A DNA stretch of 64,000 nucleotides from Clostridiaceae bacterium (GTDB lineage Bacteria; Bacillota; Clostridia; DSM-8532): positions 37,793 to 101,792 of the forward strand of contig JAAYNA010000039.1 of NCBI GenBank assembly GCA_012521105.1, given 5' to 3'. Below the pieces are notes generated by a model. That model made no database searches. It was given only the letters and a program-made list of their open reading frames with translations, and was not told the origin of the DNA. Below, piece after piece: positions 53,931 through 63,997 of the stretch. The position numbers and the translations under genes were made by a program. Each line of letters opens with the position of its first letter. Positions within the stretch are counted from its first letter, which is position 1.

Positions 53931-55097
53931 ATGATAAAAAAAATCGCTATAATAGTGCTCGGATTCATTATATTAATTACACTTACAGCATGTCCTGATA
54001 AGGAACAACCCGAGCAACAGAAAAACACTGAAATGATACCTAACACAATGCAAAAAGCAACCGATGAGCTGGAGCAGATTATAACATTGTTAGGAGGCCC
54101 TTTGTTTAACGGGCGTGATAATATAGAACAAATGAAGAATGAACAGATGCAAATGTTATTGGAATCGGCACAAAAATCCTCTCTTGGAACACAGGACAAG
54201 GAACAGATGCAACCCAACGATGGCTCTGAAAAAGACGAACAACAGCAGGAAGGCAGCAGAAGTGAAAAACAGGAAGGAAGTCAGGAAAGTGGGCAAAATG
54301 AGGAACAGAAGGACATAAAAGACAAGCAGGAAGAACAGGATGGTGAGCAGAAAGAGAAGGACAGCACCGGTGGTTCTGAATCTGGTGGTTCTGAAAAAGA
54401 AAAACAGGACAAAGAAGGTGACAGCGGGCAGGATAAAAAAGAACAGGAAGAACAGGACGTAGAAAAGGAAAATTCGAGTGAAAAGGAGGACACACAAAGG
54501 CCTGGAGTTACACAGGATAAAACTTTTCAGTACGAAGACAGTCTTTTTGGTATTCCGCAGTGGCATCAGGATAACTGGAAAATGATAAAAGTATTGACTG
54601 ATGGCATGCACTTTACATGGAATAATTTACAGCCTGAATTAATAAAAAAGGGTGTATCCCAGACCCAGATTGAAAATTTCAATAAGTCTCTAATAGCATT
54701 ATCGCAGAGTGTCAGTACAAAAAATATAATAGAATCGCAAAGCGCGGCCTTTCAATTGTCACAAGCATTATCGGATTTCTATAGTTATTACAAAACCGAG
54801 ATTCCGGCAGAACTGCCACGTATATCAAGTGGGGTTACAGGTATCCACTTTTCTGTGAAACAAAACAACTGGCCCAAGGCCCTGGAGCTTGCAAACCAGC
54901 TTCAACAGGAATTTGCAAAACTTAAGGCAAGTATTGAAGACAACCAAACCCACATTTTTCAAATGCTGGAACTATCCCTTAATGATCTTTGCACTGCTGT
55001 TCATAACCAGGATTCTGTACTAGTACTGATACGGACAAATCTGGTAAATTCTAACATCCGCGAACTCGATGTAAGGCTGTCACAAAAACAGGAATAG
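53931..55097 (+). CDS. Putative lipoprotein with a charged low-complexity linker
   Basis: 388 residues. Signal peptide MIKKIAIIVLGFIILI with lipobox LTAC, then residues 85-200 rich in Glu, Gln, Lys, Asp, Ser and Gly, then a globular C-terminal domain (about 210-388) with predicted helices. No family recognised. The linker likely projects the domain from the membrane across the wall. Start ATG 53931 follows GGGGTGA. Convergent with purD (gap one base). Confidence 0.75.
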   Translation: MIKKIAIIVLGFIILITLTACPDKEQPEQQKNTEMIPNTMQKATDELEQIITLLGGPLFNGRDNIEQMKNEQMQMLLESAQKSSLGTQDKEQMQPNDGSEKDEQQQEGSRSEKQEGSQESGQNEEQKDIKDKQEEQDGEQKEKDSTGGSESGGSEKEKQDKEGDSGQDKKEQEEQDVEKENSSEKEDTQRPGVTQDKTFQYEDSLFGIPQWHQDNWKMIKVLTDGMHFTWNNLQPELIKKGVSQTQIENFNKSLIALSQSVSTKNIIESQSAAFQLSQALSDFYSYYKTEIPAELPRISSGVTGIHFSVKQNNWPKALELANQLQQEFAKLKASIEDNQTHIFQMLELSLNDLCTAVHNQDSVLVLIRTNLVNSNIRELDVRLSQKQE

Positions 55098-55098
55098 T

Positions 55099-56358
55099 TT
55101 AAAAATTCCCTATATCCCTTCGGTAGTGGGCACCGTCAAAATGAATGGCAGAAACCTGTCTGTAAGCTTTATCCCTTGCCTCTTTTAAGGTTTGTCCAAG
55201 GGCTGTAATGCCAAGAACACGGCCACCGTTTGTAAAGAATTCATTGTCTGCTTTTTTAGTACCCGCATGGAAAACCAGTATATCCTTTTCTTTTTGCGTG
55301 GCATTCAAACCCGAAATTTTTAAACCTTTACGATAATTTTGCGGGTACCCTCCCGATGCCATTATTACACACAGACAGGCTGAATTGTCCCATTCTATTT
55401 TTATTTCATGAAGTCTTTCGTCAATTATAGCTTCAATAATGTCAAGTAAATCGCTTTTTAATCTTGGAAGTACAACCTGCGTTTCGGGGTCTCCAAAGCG
55501 GGCATTATATTCTAAAACTTTAGGTCCGTCTTCGGTAATAATCAGACCGAAGTATAAAACACCTTTAAATGTTCGCCCTTCTTTGTTCATAGCCTCAATT
55601 GTCGGGCGATAGATTTTGTTCATGCAAAACTCTGCCATTTCTTCAGTATAGACATTGCTTGGCGAAAACGCACCCATTCCTCCCGTATTAGGCCCTTTGT
55701 CGCCATCAAAAACCCTTTTATGATCCTGGGCACTGACCATAGGCACAATGGTTTTCCCATCGGTAAAAGAAAGAACCGAAACTTCAGGACCTGATAAGAA
55801 TTCTTCAATAACAATAGTATTTCCTGCATCCCCAAATTTCTTCTGCGCCATCATATTTATTATTGCTTCCCTGGCTTCGGTTTCGGCATTGCAGATAATA
55901 ACCCCTTTACCAAGTGCCAGCCCGTCAGCCTTAACAACAAGGGGGTATTTCTGATTTTCAATGTAGGACAAAGCTTTCTCGATATTACTGAATGTTTCAA
56001 ACTTAGCAGTGGGAATGCCATACTTTTTCATCAGATTCTTTGAGAAGCTTTTACTTGATTCTATCAATGCCGCTTCCCTGGTAGGACCAAAAGCGCGGAT
56101 CCCTGCTTCTGTTAAATCATTAACCATTCCCATTGCCAGCGGATCATCGGGAGCTACCACAACAAGATCTATTTTCTTTTCTTTACAGACTTTAACCATT
56201 GACTGCGTATCAAGAGCATCTATATTTAAACATTCAGCGTATTCACTAATACCACCATTTCCAGGCGCGCAGTAAATTTTATCAACTCTTTGGCTTTGGG
56301 AGAGTTTCCATACAATTGCATGCTCACGGCCTCCCGAACCTACCACAAGTACTTTCAT
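55099..56358 (-). CDS. purD: Phosphoribosylamine-glycine ligase
   Basis: 419 residues. ATP-grasp enzyme making GAR, second step of purine synthesis. N-terminal MKVLVVGSGGREHAIVWKL, ATP-grasp loop VVKADGLALGKGV near 140, GPNTGGMGAFSP near 215, and EYNARFGDPETQ metal site. Last gene of the pur operon, 65 bases after purH. Confidence 0.95.
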   Translation of the reverse strand: MKVLVVGSGGREHAIVWKLSQSQRVDKIYCAPGNGGISEYAECLNIDALDTQSMVKVCKEKKIDLVVVAPDDPLAMGMVNDLTEAGIRAFGPTREAALIESSKSFSKNLMKKYGIPTAKFETFSNIEKALSYIENQKYPLVVKADGLALGKGVIICNAETEAREAIINMMAQKKFGDAGNTIVIEEFLSGPEVSVLSFTDGKTIVPMVSAQDHKRVFDGDKGPNTGGMGAFSPSNVYTEEMAEFCMNKIYRPTIEAMNKEGRTFKGVLYFGLIITEDGPKVLEYNARFGDPETQVVLPRLKSDLLDIIEAIIDERLHEIKIEWDNSACLCVIMASGGYPQNYRKGLKISGLNATQKEKDILVFHAGTKKADNEFFTNGGRVLGITALGQTLKEARDKAYRQVSAIHFDGAHYRRDIGNF

Positions 56359-56423
56359 AGCGTTCCTCCAAGATAAGCTTTTAAAGTTCGTAAATTACTC
56401 TGCACAGTTTGTTTAATTATTTA

Positions 56424-57965
56424 TTAATGCTTAAAATGACGTACACCGGTAAATACCATTGCTATTCCATATTTGTCGCATGCATCAATTGACTCCTGGT
56501 CTCTGACAGAACCACCAGGCTGGATTATGGCGGTAACCCCTGCCTTATAAGCTGCCTCAACACAATCGGGGAATGGGAAAAATGCATCCGAAGCCATTAC
56601 CGAACCCTTGCACCTGTCCCCACCGGCTTCAATAGCAATATTTGCTGCAGTTATACGGTTCATTTGCCCGCATCCTATGCCGATGGTTCCTTTTTGCCTG
56701 GCAAGAACTATTGCATTAGACTTTGTATGTTTAACAACTTTCATCGCAAATTTCATTGTTTCAAGTTCTTCAGCAGTCGGTTTCTTTTTGGTTACAACCT
56801 GAATGTTTGATTCATCATACAAAATATCATCTTTATCCTGGAGCAACAGACCTCCTCCTACCTTTTTCAGATCATAACCTTTGGCTGATCTGTCAGATAT
56901 TGCAGGGAGTTTCAAAAGGCGCAGATTCTTTTTCTGCTTTAATATTTCAAGGGCCTCGGGTGAAAAAGACGGAGCCACTATAATCTCGAGGAATATTTTA
57001 TTCATTTCTGCTGCTGTTTTTGCATCTATTTCGCGGTTGGCTGCAACAATTCCACCGAAAATTGAAACCTTATCGGCTTCATATGCGTTCATATAAGCTT
57101 CATAAATATCAGAGCCTGTGCCTACACCACAGGGATTTGCATGTTTTACCGCAACAACCGTCGGCTCATCAAATTCTTTTAAAAGTTCCAAAGCACCATT
57201 CGTATCGTTTATATTGTTAAAGGACAGTTCCTTTCCATGCAGCTGCTCTGCCTGTGTGAGCCACCCTTCTATATTCCCCACTTCCTTATAAAAAACAGCT
57301 TTTTGATGAGGATTTTCGCCATATCTCATGTCCTGCACCTTTTCAAAAGTCAGAGTAAGAGTTTCGGGAAAAGATACATCATCCAGTTGCGTGCGCAGAT
57401 ACTGCTGAATCAATGTGTCGTAGTGGCTTGTATGCTCGAAAACCTTACAGCATAGACGAAGTCTGGTCTTCAGGGATACATTTCCATTATCACGTATCTC
57501 TTGCAGAACCGGCTGGTAGTCTTCAGGATCAACTATTACCACAACATCCTGGTAATTCTTCGCAGCTGCACGAAGCATTGTGGGACCACCTATATCTATA
57601 TTTTCTATTGCTCCCTCAAGCGTAACCTTCTCTTTAAGTATGGTCTGTTTAAACGGATAAAGGTTTACTATCACCATGTCAATGGGCTCAATTTCAAGTT
57701 CCTTAAGCTGTTTCATATGCTGTGGGTTATTTCTCATAGCAAGGAGCCCACCATGAACTTTCGGATGCAGCGTTTTTACTCTTCCGTCAAGACATTCGGG
57801 AAACCCGGTTATATCTGAGATTCCTGTAACCTTAACACCGTTATTTTGAAGAAGCTCTGCCGTTCCACCGGTAGATATAATTTCAATTTGAAGGCTTGCA
57901 AGCTCTTTTGCAAAATCCACGATCCCCTTCTTATCCGATACACTTATTAAGGCCCTTTTAATCAA
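56424..57965 (-). CDS. purH: Bifunctional AICAR formyltransferase/IMP cyclohydrolase
   Basis: 513 residues. N-terminal MGS-like cyclohydrolase domain ([15 protein letters not shown]) and C-terminal AICARFT domain with [13 protein letters not shown] and [12 protein letters not shown] catalytic Lys-His. Last two steps of IMP synthesis. Start TTG 57965 after GGGAGTGAT. Lies 47 bases after purN. Confidence 0.95.
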   Translation of the reverse strand: MIKRALISVSDKKGIVDFAKELASLQIEIISTGGTAELLQNNGVKVTGISDITGFPECLDGRVKTLHPKVHGGLLAMRNNPQHMKQLKELEIEPIDMVIVNLYPFKQTILKEKVTLEGAIENIDIGGPTMLRAAAKNYQDVVVIVDPEDYQPVLQEIRDNGNVSLKTRLRLCCKVFEHTSHYDTLIQQYLRTQLDDVSFPETLTLTFEKVQDMRYGENPHQKAVFYKEVGNIEGWLTQAEQLHGKELSFNNINDTNGALELLKEFDEPTVVAVKHANPCGVGTGSDIYEAYMNAYEADKVSIFGGIVAANREIDAKTAAEMNKIFLEIIVAPSFSPEALEILKQKKNLRLLKLPAISDRSAKGYDLKKVGGGLLLQDKDDILYDESNIQVVTKKKPTAEELETMKFAMKVVKHTKSNAIVLARQKGTIGIGCGQMNRITAANIAIEAGGDRCKGSVMASDAFFPFPDCVEAAYKAGVTAIIQPGGSVRDQESIDACDKYGIAMVFTGVRHFKH

Positions 57966-58012
57966 TTATTATCACTCCCATTGTTTAGATGTTTTTAGTT
58001 TGCATTTTTAAT

Positions 58013-58639
58013 TCAGTTTTTTATTATTACCTTTCTTCCGTTAACCTCCAGTCTGCCTTCCGAAAAAAGTCGTATTGCTTCGGGCAGGAGCACCCACTCG
58101 GCCTGCTCCATAACCCTTTTCTGCAGTGTTTCGGGTGTATCGTCAGGCAGTACCTCAACTGCTTTCTGTAAAATAATAGGGCCTGAATCATATTCAAGCT
58201 CAACAAAGTGCACTGTGGCACCGGTTATTTTAACACCGTATTCAAGTGCTTTCTGATGCGGAATTATACCATAAAAACCTTTTCCACAAAATGATGGAAT
58301 AAGTGACGGATGTATGTTTATAATCGCATTCCTGTATTCCTGTATAAAACTGTCACCCAGACGGCTCAAAAACCCAGCAAGAACCACCAGCTGAACCCGG
58401 TATTTTTTCATATGCTCAATAAGGGCACGATCATAATCTTCTTCACTGTCAAAATTTTTACGGGATATAACAGTAACCGGAATATTTCCCCTCTTTGCTC
58501 TCTCAATTGCATAAGCTCTGCTGTTGCTGGAAACCACCGTAGCTATGCAACAGTTTTTAAGTGTGCCGTATTCAATTCTATCCATTATGGCCTGTAAATT
58601 AGTGCCTCCGCCAGATACCATTACACCTATTCTCAGCAT
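58013..58639 (-). CDS. purN: Phosphoribosylglycinamide formyltransferase
   Basis: 208 residues. Transfers formyl from 10-formyl-THF to GAR. Motifs: [14 protein letters not shown] near 5, [12 protein letters not shown] near 88 and [10 protein letters not shown] near 107 with catalytic Asn-His, then [14 protein letters not shown] with catalytic Asp. Its start overlaps the purM stop by 7 bases. Confidence 0.95.
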   Translation of the reverse strand: MLRIGVMVSGGGTNLQAIMDRIEYGTLKNCCIATVVSSNSRAYAIERAKRGNIPVTVISRKNFDSEEDYDRALIEHMKKYRVQLVVLAGFLSRLGDSFIQEYRNAIINIHPSLIPSFCGKGFYGIIPHQKALEYGVKITGATVHFVELEYDSGPIILQKAVEVLPDDTPETLQKRVMEQAEWVLLPEAIRLFSEGRLEVNGRKVIIKN

Positions 58640-59655
58640 ATCTCTATTCTACCTTCACCTTCATCTATTTCCCCAATTAAATAAGCTCTTTCTCCAAGTT
58701 CATTAATACAGCTTATAATTTCCTGTGAAGCATCCGCATCCACGGCCAGAACCATTCCAATTCCCATATTAAATGTATTGTACATATCCATTTCTTCAAC
58801 ATTACCCTGTTTTGCAATAAGCTCAAATATGGGCAGGACAGGCCATGTTCCTTTGTGAATAATGGCTTTTAACCCTGCAGGTATCATTCTTGGAATATTC
58901 TCTATAAAGCCTCCACCGGTAATATGAGCTATTCCTTTAATGTTATATTTCTCTTTAATCTTTAATACTGTATTAACATAAATCTTAGTTGGAGTTAAAA
59001 GGACATCACCGACAGGTGAATCTAATTCCTGGAAGTATTTATTTAGCGCTTCCTTATTGTCGGAGAATATTTTCCTAACAAGGGAAAAACCATTGCTGTG
59101 AACTCCTGAGGATGGTATGCCAATTAATTTATCTCCATTTTTTATCGCTTTGCCGTCTATAATATCATCTTTATTTACGATGCCAACACAGAAACCGGCC
59201 AGGTCATATTCATTTTCGGGATAGAAACCGGGCATTTCTGCAGTTTCACCGCCAATTAATGCACAACCTGCCATCTGACAGCCATCAGATATTCCTTTTA
59301 CAATACTTTCGATTTTATAAGGATCAAGCTTTCCTGTTGCTATGTAGTCTAAAAAAAACAGAGGCTGGGCACCACTGCAAACAATATCGTTCACGCACAT
59401 TGCAACACAGTCAATACCTATGGTATCATGCCTGTCAAGTGCGAATGCAAGTTTCAGTTTTGTTCCCACACCATCGGTCCCCGAAACAAGTACAGGTTTT
59501 GGGATGTTGATACCTTCAATGGAAAACAATCCGCCAAAACCTCCAATATCGGTTAATACCTCGGGGCGCATTGTTTTTGCTATGTGTTTTTTCATCAGTT
59601 TAACAGCTTCATACCCTGCATGCACATTAACACCGGCTTCTTTGTAATTTGCCAT
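58633..59655 (-). CDS. purM: Phosphoribosylformylglycinamidine cyclo-ligase
   Basis: 340 residues. Makes AIR from [20 protein letters not shown]-terminus, [27 protein letters not shown] and [11 protein letters not shown] are diagnostic. 54 bases after purE; overlaps purN by 7 bases. Confidence 0.96.
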   Translation of the reverse strand: MANYKEAGVNVHAGYEAVKLMKKHIAKTMRPEVLTDIGGFGGLFSIEGINIPKPVLVSGTDGVGTKLKLAFALDRHDTIGIDCVAMCVNDIVCSGAQPLFFLDYIATGKLDPYKIESIVKGISDGCQMAGCALIGGETAEMPGFYPENEYDLAGFCVGIVNKDDIIDGKAIKNGDKLIGIPSSGVHSNGFSLVRKIFSDNKEALNKYFQELDSPVGDVLLTPTKIYVNTVLKIKEKYNIKGIAHITGGGFIENIPRMIPAGLKAIIHKGTWPVLPIFELIAKQGNVEEMDMYNTFNMGIGMVLAVDADASQEIISCINELGERAYLIGEIDEGEGRIEIC

Positions 59656-59709
59656 TTACAAATCCTCCATTAAGCTGCTTTATATAATAAGCAATCAGGT
59701 TCATACGCT

Positions 59710-60216
59710 TTATATGCCGTTCAGTTTCTCCTGCAATCTTAAATTTTTCTCTTCCACCAGGTCCTTCATCTTTTCTTTATATAAATGCATTTTCTTTCTG
59801 AATTCAGGATATTTTACACCCAGGATTTGAATAGCCAAAAGAGCAGCATTTTCGCTACCGTTTATCGCTACTGTTGCTACCGGAACACCAGCCGGCATTT
59901 GAACAATTGATAAAAGAGAATCAAGCCCGTCAAGCGTTGAAGACTGAATTGGAAGACCTATTACAGGCAAGGCGGTATATGCCGCAATAACTCCCGGCAA
60001 ATGAGCTGCCTTACCGGCTGCTGCGATAATAACCTCATAACCCTTTTCTTCTGCTTCTTTTGCAAACTGTGCAGTTTTTTCAGGTGAACGGTGGGCAGAA
60101 CTAACCAGCACCGTTGTTTCAACACCAAATTCATTTAAGGTTTTTATACATTTTTCAAGAACCTGATAGTCGGAATCACTTCCCATTATTATTGCTACTT
60201 TAGGTTGGCTTAACAT
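59710..60216 (-). CDS. purE: N5-carboxyaminoimidazole ribonucleotide mutase
   Basis: 168 residues. Class I PurE: GSDSDYQVLEKC at 12-23 and SAHRSPEKT near 40, then AAAGKAAHLPGV. Start ATG 60216 follows GGAGG; a longer frame to 60243 has no signal. First gene of the purE-M-N-H-D operon; purC and purF, often next in Firmicutes, are not in the window. Confidence 0.95.
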   Translation of the reverse strand: MLSQPKVAIIMGSDSDYQVLEKCIKTLNEFGVETTVLVSSAHRSPEKTAQFAKEAEEKGYEVIIAAAGKAAHLPGVIAAYTALPVIGLPIQSSTLDGLDSLLSIVQMPAGVPVATVAINGSENAALLAIQILGVKYPEFRKKMHLYKEKMKDLVEEKNLRLQEKLNGI

Positions 60217-60242
60217 CACTTTCCTCCAAAATCCAACAGACA

Positions 60243-60266
60243 CCCACCTCCATTAAAAGAGGTGGG
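60243..60266 (-). promoter_or_regulatory. Leader hairpin before purE
   Basis: 8-bp perfect stem CCCACCTC/GAGGTGGG, 8-base loop, 27 bases before the purE start and upstream of its ribosome binding site. No U-run follows, so it is not a normal terminator; no purine riboswitch motif is visible in the ~110-base leader. Confidence 0.5.
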
Positions 60267-60337
60267 GCTAAAACTGTTTTTGAGCTTATTAAAAAGTTTG
60301 ATACTCAATGATTTTATTTATACCTGATTACTAGTAT

Positions 60338-60367
60338 ATAGTACAAAATAGGCTGATGACTTGTCAA
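60338..60367 (-). promoter_or_regulatory. Predicted pur operon promoter
   Basis: Minus strand TTGACA (60362-60367), 18 bases, TACTAT (60338-60343). Confidence 0.65.
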
Positions 60368-60401
60368 TAACAAAGATGTACAGAATTTACCATTACATTC
60401 G

Positions 60402-61316
60402 CTAAAATTCAGGATAAATATTATATTTCCAAACTCTTCCCGATGGTTTATAAGACAATTTTGCTTTTCTTAAGCCTTCAATTCCCATATCCTCTTCGCG
60501 GTTAATATATTTTGTATGGGAAAAGGTCCTTTCAACAAACTCTCTGTTTATTATTGCATAAATGCCGTGTATGTCTGCATTTCCTTTTTCGATATGAATC
60601 ACTGCAGTATCGTCATTGAGCATTTCTCCTATTGTAAAAGCTTCAGCTCTTCCATTAACTTTTATAAGAGCGCCTTTTAAACCGGGTATTTTGTCCCAGT
60701 ATTTAAGCAGCTGGGAGCATGCCCATTTTTCACATTCCTCAGGAACATCGCAATTACAGCTGTCATTGCCCTCACACCATTCATCAAAAATTCTCTCGCA
60801 TTCAGAGAAATTCTCATTACTTATTTCTACGTACTCAAATCCTCCATATTCACGTAGGAATCTATTTATATGATTTCGTTTTGAACTCAGTTTTTTTCCT
60901 GCAAGAGTAATCAAACTTTCGGTGTCATAAACATAATCTGATATTGAATCCATTTTCTTTGCTTTAATATTTACTTTTAAATACTTTTTAAATCTTTCGA
61001 CCATGCACTCTTCAACACGACCGAAAAAGAGTTTCCAATCCTGGGAATCAAAATATTCTTTTAACTTAAAAACAGTGTCCTCGAATTCTTCCGGATTAAA
61101 GGTATCCAAAGGTATTGGACAAAAGGCAAAGGGCTTATACTTTCTTGGGTTTGCTACCATACAAAGCATATTATTTATAATACTGAATTTGGTATTATAG
61201 TTTTTACGCCACATAAACATGTTTGCAAAGGACATTTCCGAGGCTTGAGACTTAATATTCCCAAAAGCCTTCTGAAAAATATCCATATCTGTAATTTCTA
61301 TCTCTTTCCAACTCAT
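60402..61316 (-). CDS. DUF2156 (phosphatidylglycerol lysyltransferase C-terminal-like) protein
   Basis: 304 residues. Soluble protein resembling the GNAT-fold catalytic half of aminoacyl-phosphatidylglycerol synthases (MprF), without membrane domain. SFANMFMWRKNY near 30 and KRNHINRFLREYGGFEY near 145 are typical of DUF2156. May modify a lipid or peptide; no MprF partner is nearby. Monocistronic. Confidence 0.8.
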   Translation of the reverse strand: MSWKEIEITDMDIFQKAFGNIKSQASEMSFANMFMWRKNYNTKFSIINNMLCMVANPRKYKPFAFCPIPLDTFNPEEFEDTVFKLKEYFDSQDWKLFFGRVEECMVERFKKYLKVNIKAKKMDSISDYVYDTESLITLAGKKLSSKRNHINRFLREYGGFEYVEISNENFSECERIFDEWCEGNDSCNCDVPEECEKWACSQLLKYWDKIPGLKGALIKVNGRAEAFTIGEMLNDDTAVIHIEKGNADIHGIYAIINREFVERTFSHTKYINREEDMGIEGLRKAKLSYKPSGRVWKYNIYPEF

Positions 61317-61420
61317 AACAGTCCTGATTATTCAGGAGTTAACACCTCTCATCTGCAGTTTTTATGTTCACAATAACATGAATATAACGTATAAATACAA
61401 AAATAATAATCAAGTTTATA

Positions 61421-62503
61421 TTAATCGCCAAAAGAAACACCCATATACCTAGCTATTTGTACCATTTCGCCGTTTGTTGGTACTGTTCTAAACTTACCTG
61501 CCACTTCTTTTATGGGTATAGACTTAATTTGTTCATGATCAACACATACCATTCTGTTAAACTCGCCTTTTGCAATAATGTTTACTGCTGAAGCACCCAA
61601 CCTTGTGGCAAGAATTCTGTCAAATGGTGATGGATCCCCGCCTCTTTGCAGGTAACCTAAAACTGTAATTCGATTTTCCAAAGATGTTAATCTTTCCAGT
61701 TCTTTAGCAAGAAATGCACTGGTCCCATTAAACGATAATGAATTATCCCCGTTACTAACATTATTTTTACCTTCACTACCCTTTGGCTTTGCACCTTCCG
61801 ACATAACAATTATGCTAAAGCTTTTTCCGGCATTTCTGCGCTCAAAAATGGCTCTTGCCACCTTATTAATATCATACGGTATTTCAGGAATTAGTATAAC
61901 ATCCGCGCCACCGGCTATTCCTGCCTCAAGTGCAACCCATCCTGATAGTCTGCCCATAACCTCAAGGATCATTATCCTATGATGGGATTCTGCCGTGGAA
62001 TGCAGTTTATCAATCGCCTGAGTTGCTGTGTCAACAGCTGTCATAAATCCAAATGACATATCAGTTCCGTATATGTCATTTTCAATTGTCTTGGGTATTG
62101 CTACAATAGGAAGCCCTTTCTCCTCTATAAGCTTGTTGGCGTAGCGAATTGTCGCATCACCGCCAATAACTACAAGACAGTCAATATCGTGCATTCTGAG
62201 AGTTTCAACAATTCGGTCACTCATATCACGGACTGTTTTTTCACCATCCCTGTCAACTGTAACAGCAAAGGGATTGTATCTGTTAATAGTTCCCAGAATT
62301 GTTCCTCCTCTATCAAGAATGCCCGATACATCGCTTGATTTCATTTTTAGAAAACGATTTTCAATAAGTCCCCGGTAACCGTCCCTAAATCCAATAACTT
62401 CATATCCATAATTATTTATTGCTGATTTTACAACGGCCCGAATGGCAGTGTTCAAACCAGGACAATCGCCTCCACTTGTCATGACCCCTATACGCTTTAC
62501 CAT
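61421..62503 (-). CDS. 6-phosphofructokinase (PfkA family)
   Basis: 360 residues. TSGGDCPGLN near 9, GGDATIRYANKL at 114-125, PKTIENDIYGTD at 137-148, MGRLSGWVALEAGIAGG near 190. The glycolytic kinase family. By alignment to E. coli PfkA, the Gly104 position is Ala and Gly124 is Lys as in PPi- or mixed-substrate enzymes, and catalytic Asp127 is Glu141. ATP versus PPi use cannot be decided. Confidence 0.85.
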   Translation of the reverse strand: MVKRIGVMTSGGDCPGLNTAIRAVVKSAINNYGYEVIGFRDGYRGLIENRFLKMKSSDVSGILDRGGTILGTINRYNPFAVTVDRDGEKTVRDMSDRIVETLRMHDIDCLVVIGGDATIRYANKLIEEKGLPIVAIPKTIENDIYGTDMSFGFMTAVDTATQAIDKLHSTAESHHRIMILEVMGRLSGWVALEAGIAGGADVILIPEIPYDINKVARAIFERRNAGKSFSIIVMSEGAKPKGSEGKNNVSNGDNSLSFNGTSAFLAKELERLTSLENRITVLGYLQRGGDPSPFDRILATRLGASAVNIIAKGEFNRMVCVDHEQIKSIPIKEVAGKFRTVPTNGEMVQIARYMGVSFGD

Positions 62504-62563
62504 AACTAACCTCCTTGATATACATTATTTTATTTACCCGCGATAAATAAAAATAATCCTCAC

Positions 62564-63058
62564 TTATTCACTTTTTGTTGGAATGTGACCGGTTAATTCA
62601 AGATTGCAGAAATTCTTCTGCCGGAAAAACTCATATGTTATAATTGCTACAGAATTTGACAAATTAAGGGAACGTATCGAAGACCGCATCGGGATACGTA
62701 TACATGATTTATAGTTTTCAATTAAAAGACTTTCCGGCAATCCCTTAGTTTCCTTTCCAAAAACAAAAAAGCATTCGTCAGGATAGGAAATTTCAGAAAA
62801 AACAAGACTGCTTTTAGTTGATACATAATAAAAGGGTAAACCTGAATATTTATTCCTTAAAGAATCAAAGTTCTTATAATAATGCGTTTCTACACTGTTC
62901 CAATAATCGAGACCTGCTCTTTTTAAATATTTATCAGAAACCGAAAAACCCAAGGGCTCAACAAGGTGAAGTACAGCTCCGACTGCAGCGCAAGTCCTGG
63001 CAATATTCCCTGTATTTTGAGGAATTTCGGGTTCAACAAGCACAATATGCAATTGCAT
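62564..63058 (-). CDS. trmL: tRNA (cytidine(34)-2'-O)-methyltransferase
   Basis: 164 residues. SPOUT-fold enzyme. Starts LHIVLVEPEIPQNTGNIART; FVFGKETKGLP near 104 and IPMRSSIRSLNLSNSVAI near 127 form the knot SAM-binding region. Methylates the wobble ribose of tRNA-Leu isoacceptors. Confidence 0.93.
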   Translation of the reverse strand: MQLHIVLVEPEIPQNTGNIARTCAAVGAVLHLVEPLGFSVSDKYLKRAGLDYWNSVETHYYKNFDSLRNKYSGLPFYYVSTKSSLVFSEISYPDECFFVFGKETKGLPESLLIENYKSCIRIPMRSSIRSLNLSNSVAIITYEFFRQKNFCNLELTGHIPTKSE

Positions 63059-63137
63059 ATATATATTACACCTCGGTCTTTTGATTGCTACTCAGTTAAA
63101 AAAGATGGCTTTATGCCACCCTTCCAAAATATTCTCT

Positions 63138-63599
63138 TCATTCTATGGAAACATTAATATCTACATTTCTGCTGTCACCCAAGTCCAGAGGTACACAGAT
63201 AGTCTGCTTTATTGATGGTGAAACATCTATGTTCTCTCCAACAAGAAGAGAAGGTGGGGTTATTTCTACACTAATCCCTCGGGTAGATAGTATAGTAGCA
63301 GTGTTTCCAATTATCATATTTCCCAGCTCAGATATCGCACTTTTTGCCATGTCGTCAAAAGTGTCAACAGTCATACCGCCCATCATATATGAGGCAATTG
63401 ATTTTGCTGTATCGGTGCTTAAAGAAATGATAACATGTCCACGTATTTTTCCGGTTAAACCAACGATTACTGCTACTGAATCATTTTCATAAGATGTTTT
63501 CTTTATATAAACTTTTTTCAGGCTTGGCTTTACACCAATAACCATTTGAAAAACTTGCTGACTAGCTTCAATAAATGGGTTTATATATTCTACGTTCAT
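63138..63599 (-). CDS. cheX: CheX-like CheY-P phosphatase
   Basis: 153 residues. CheX fold with GxxxGxVxxS-type GLTGKIRGHVIISL near 46 and the phosphatase motif Glu-x2-Asn in SAISELGNMIIGN near 88. Dephosphorylates CheY-P in chemotaxis; also found isolated in Clostridia. No other che genes are nearby. Confidence 0.88.
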   Translation of the reverse strand: MNVEYINPFIEASQQVFQMVIGVKPSLKKVYIKKTSYENDSVAVIVGLTGKIRGHVIISLSTDTAKSIASYMMGGMTVDTFDDMAKSAISELGNMIIGNTATILSTRGISVEITPPSLLVGENIDVSPSIKQTICVPLDLGDSRNVDINVSIE

Positions 63600-63753
63600 A
63601 AATGTCTCCTATGTATGTCTGGCAAACTTTTCTATTGTAAATATAATTATCTCTTTGAGATAATATAGCACAATATATATTCTATCATATAATCGAATAT
63701 CGTCAAATTTTATACTTTTTTTAATAATGTTTATTGAAACAATTGAATGTAGT

Positions 63754-63788
63754 AAGGGGACGGTTCTTTCAATCCATACCGTCCCCTT
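63754..63788. repeat. Hairpin with GGGGACGG/CCGTCCCC core
   Basis: Perfect 10-bp stem AAGGGGACGG/CCGTCCCCTT with a 15-base loop, 9 bases after the tRNA-Asn end on the minus strand. No U-run, so perhaps a processing or REP-like element as well as a weak terminator of the rRNA operon. Confidence 0.55.
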
Positions 63789-63796
63789 GATCATTT

Positions 63797-63872
63797 TGGC
63801 TCCTCAAGTTGGACTCGAACCAACGACCATGCGGTTAACAGCCGCATGCTCTACCGACTGAGCTATTGAGGA
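63797..63872 (-). tRNA. tRNA-Asn (GUU)
   Basis: Acceptor TCCTCAA/TTGAGGA, discriminator G, encoded CCA, anticodon loop CTGTTAA (GTT). Lies 9 bases after 5S rRNA in the same direction, so part of the rRNA operon. Confidence 0.96.
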
Positions 63873-63881
63873 ATATATAAA

Positions 63882-63997
63882 TCCGGCAACGTCCTACTTT
63901 CCCAGGGCGTCTCCACCCAAGTATCATCGGCACTGGAGAGCTTAACTTCTGTGTTCGGGATGGGAACAGGTGTGTCCTCTCCGTTATTGTCACCGGA
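63882..63997 (-). rRNA. 5S ribosomal RNA
   Basis: 116 bases with pairing ends TCCGGTGAC/GTTGCCGGA, conserved ACACCTGTTCCCATCCCGAA and GTTAAGCTCTCCAG regions. End of an rRNA operon running in from the right edge. Confidence 0.95.

Noticed and set aside
54156..54611. Long minus-strand ORFs opposite the charged linker of the lipoprotein
   Set aside because: They are the Phe/Leu/Cys-rich mirror of the GAA/CAG/AAA-rich linker codons and have no start signal; shadows.
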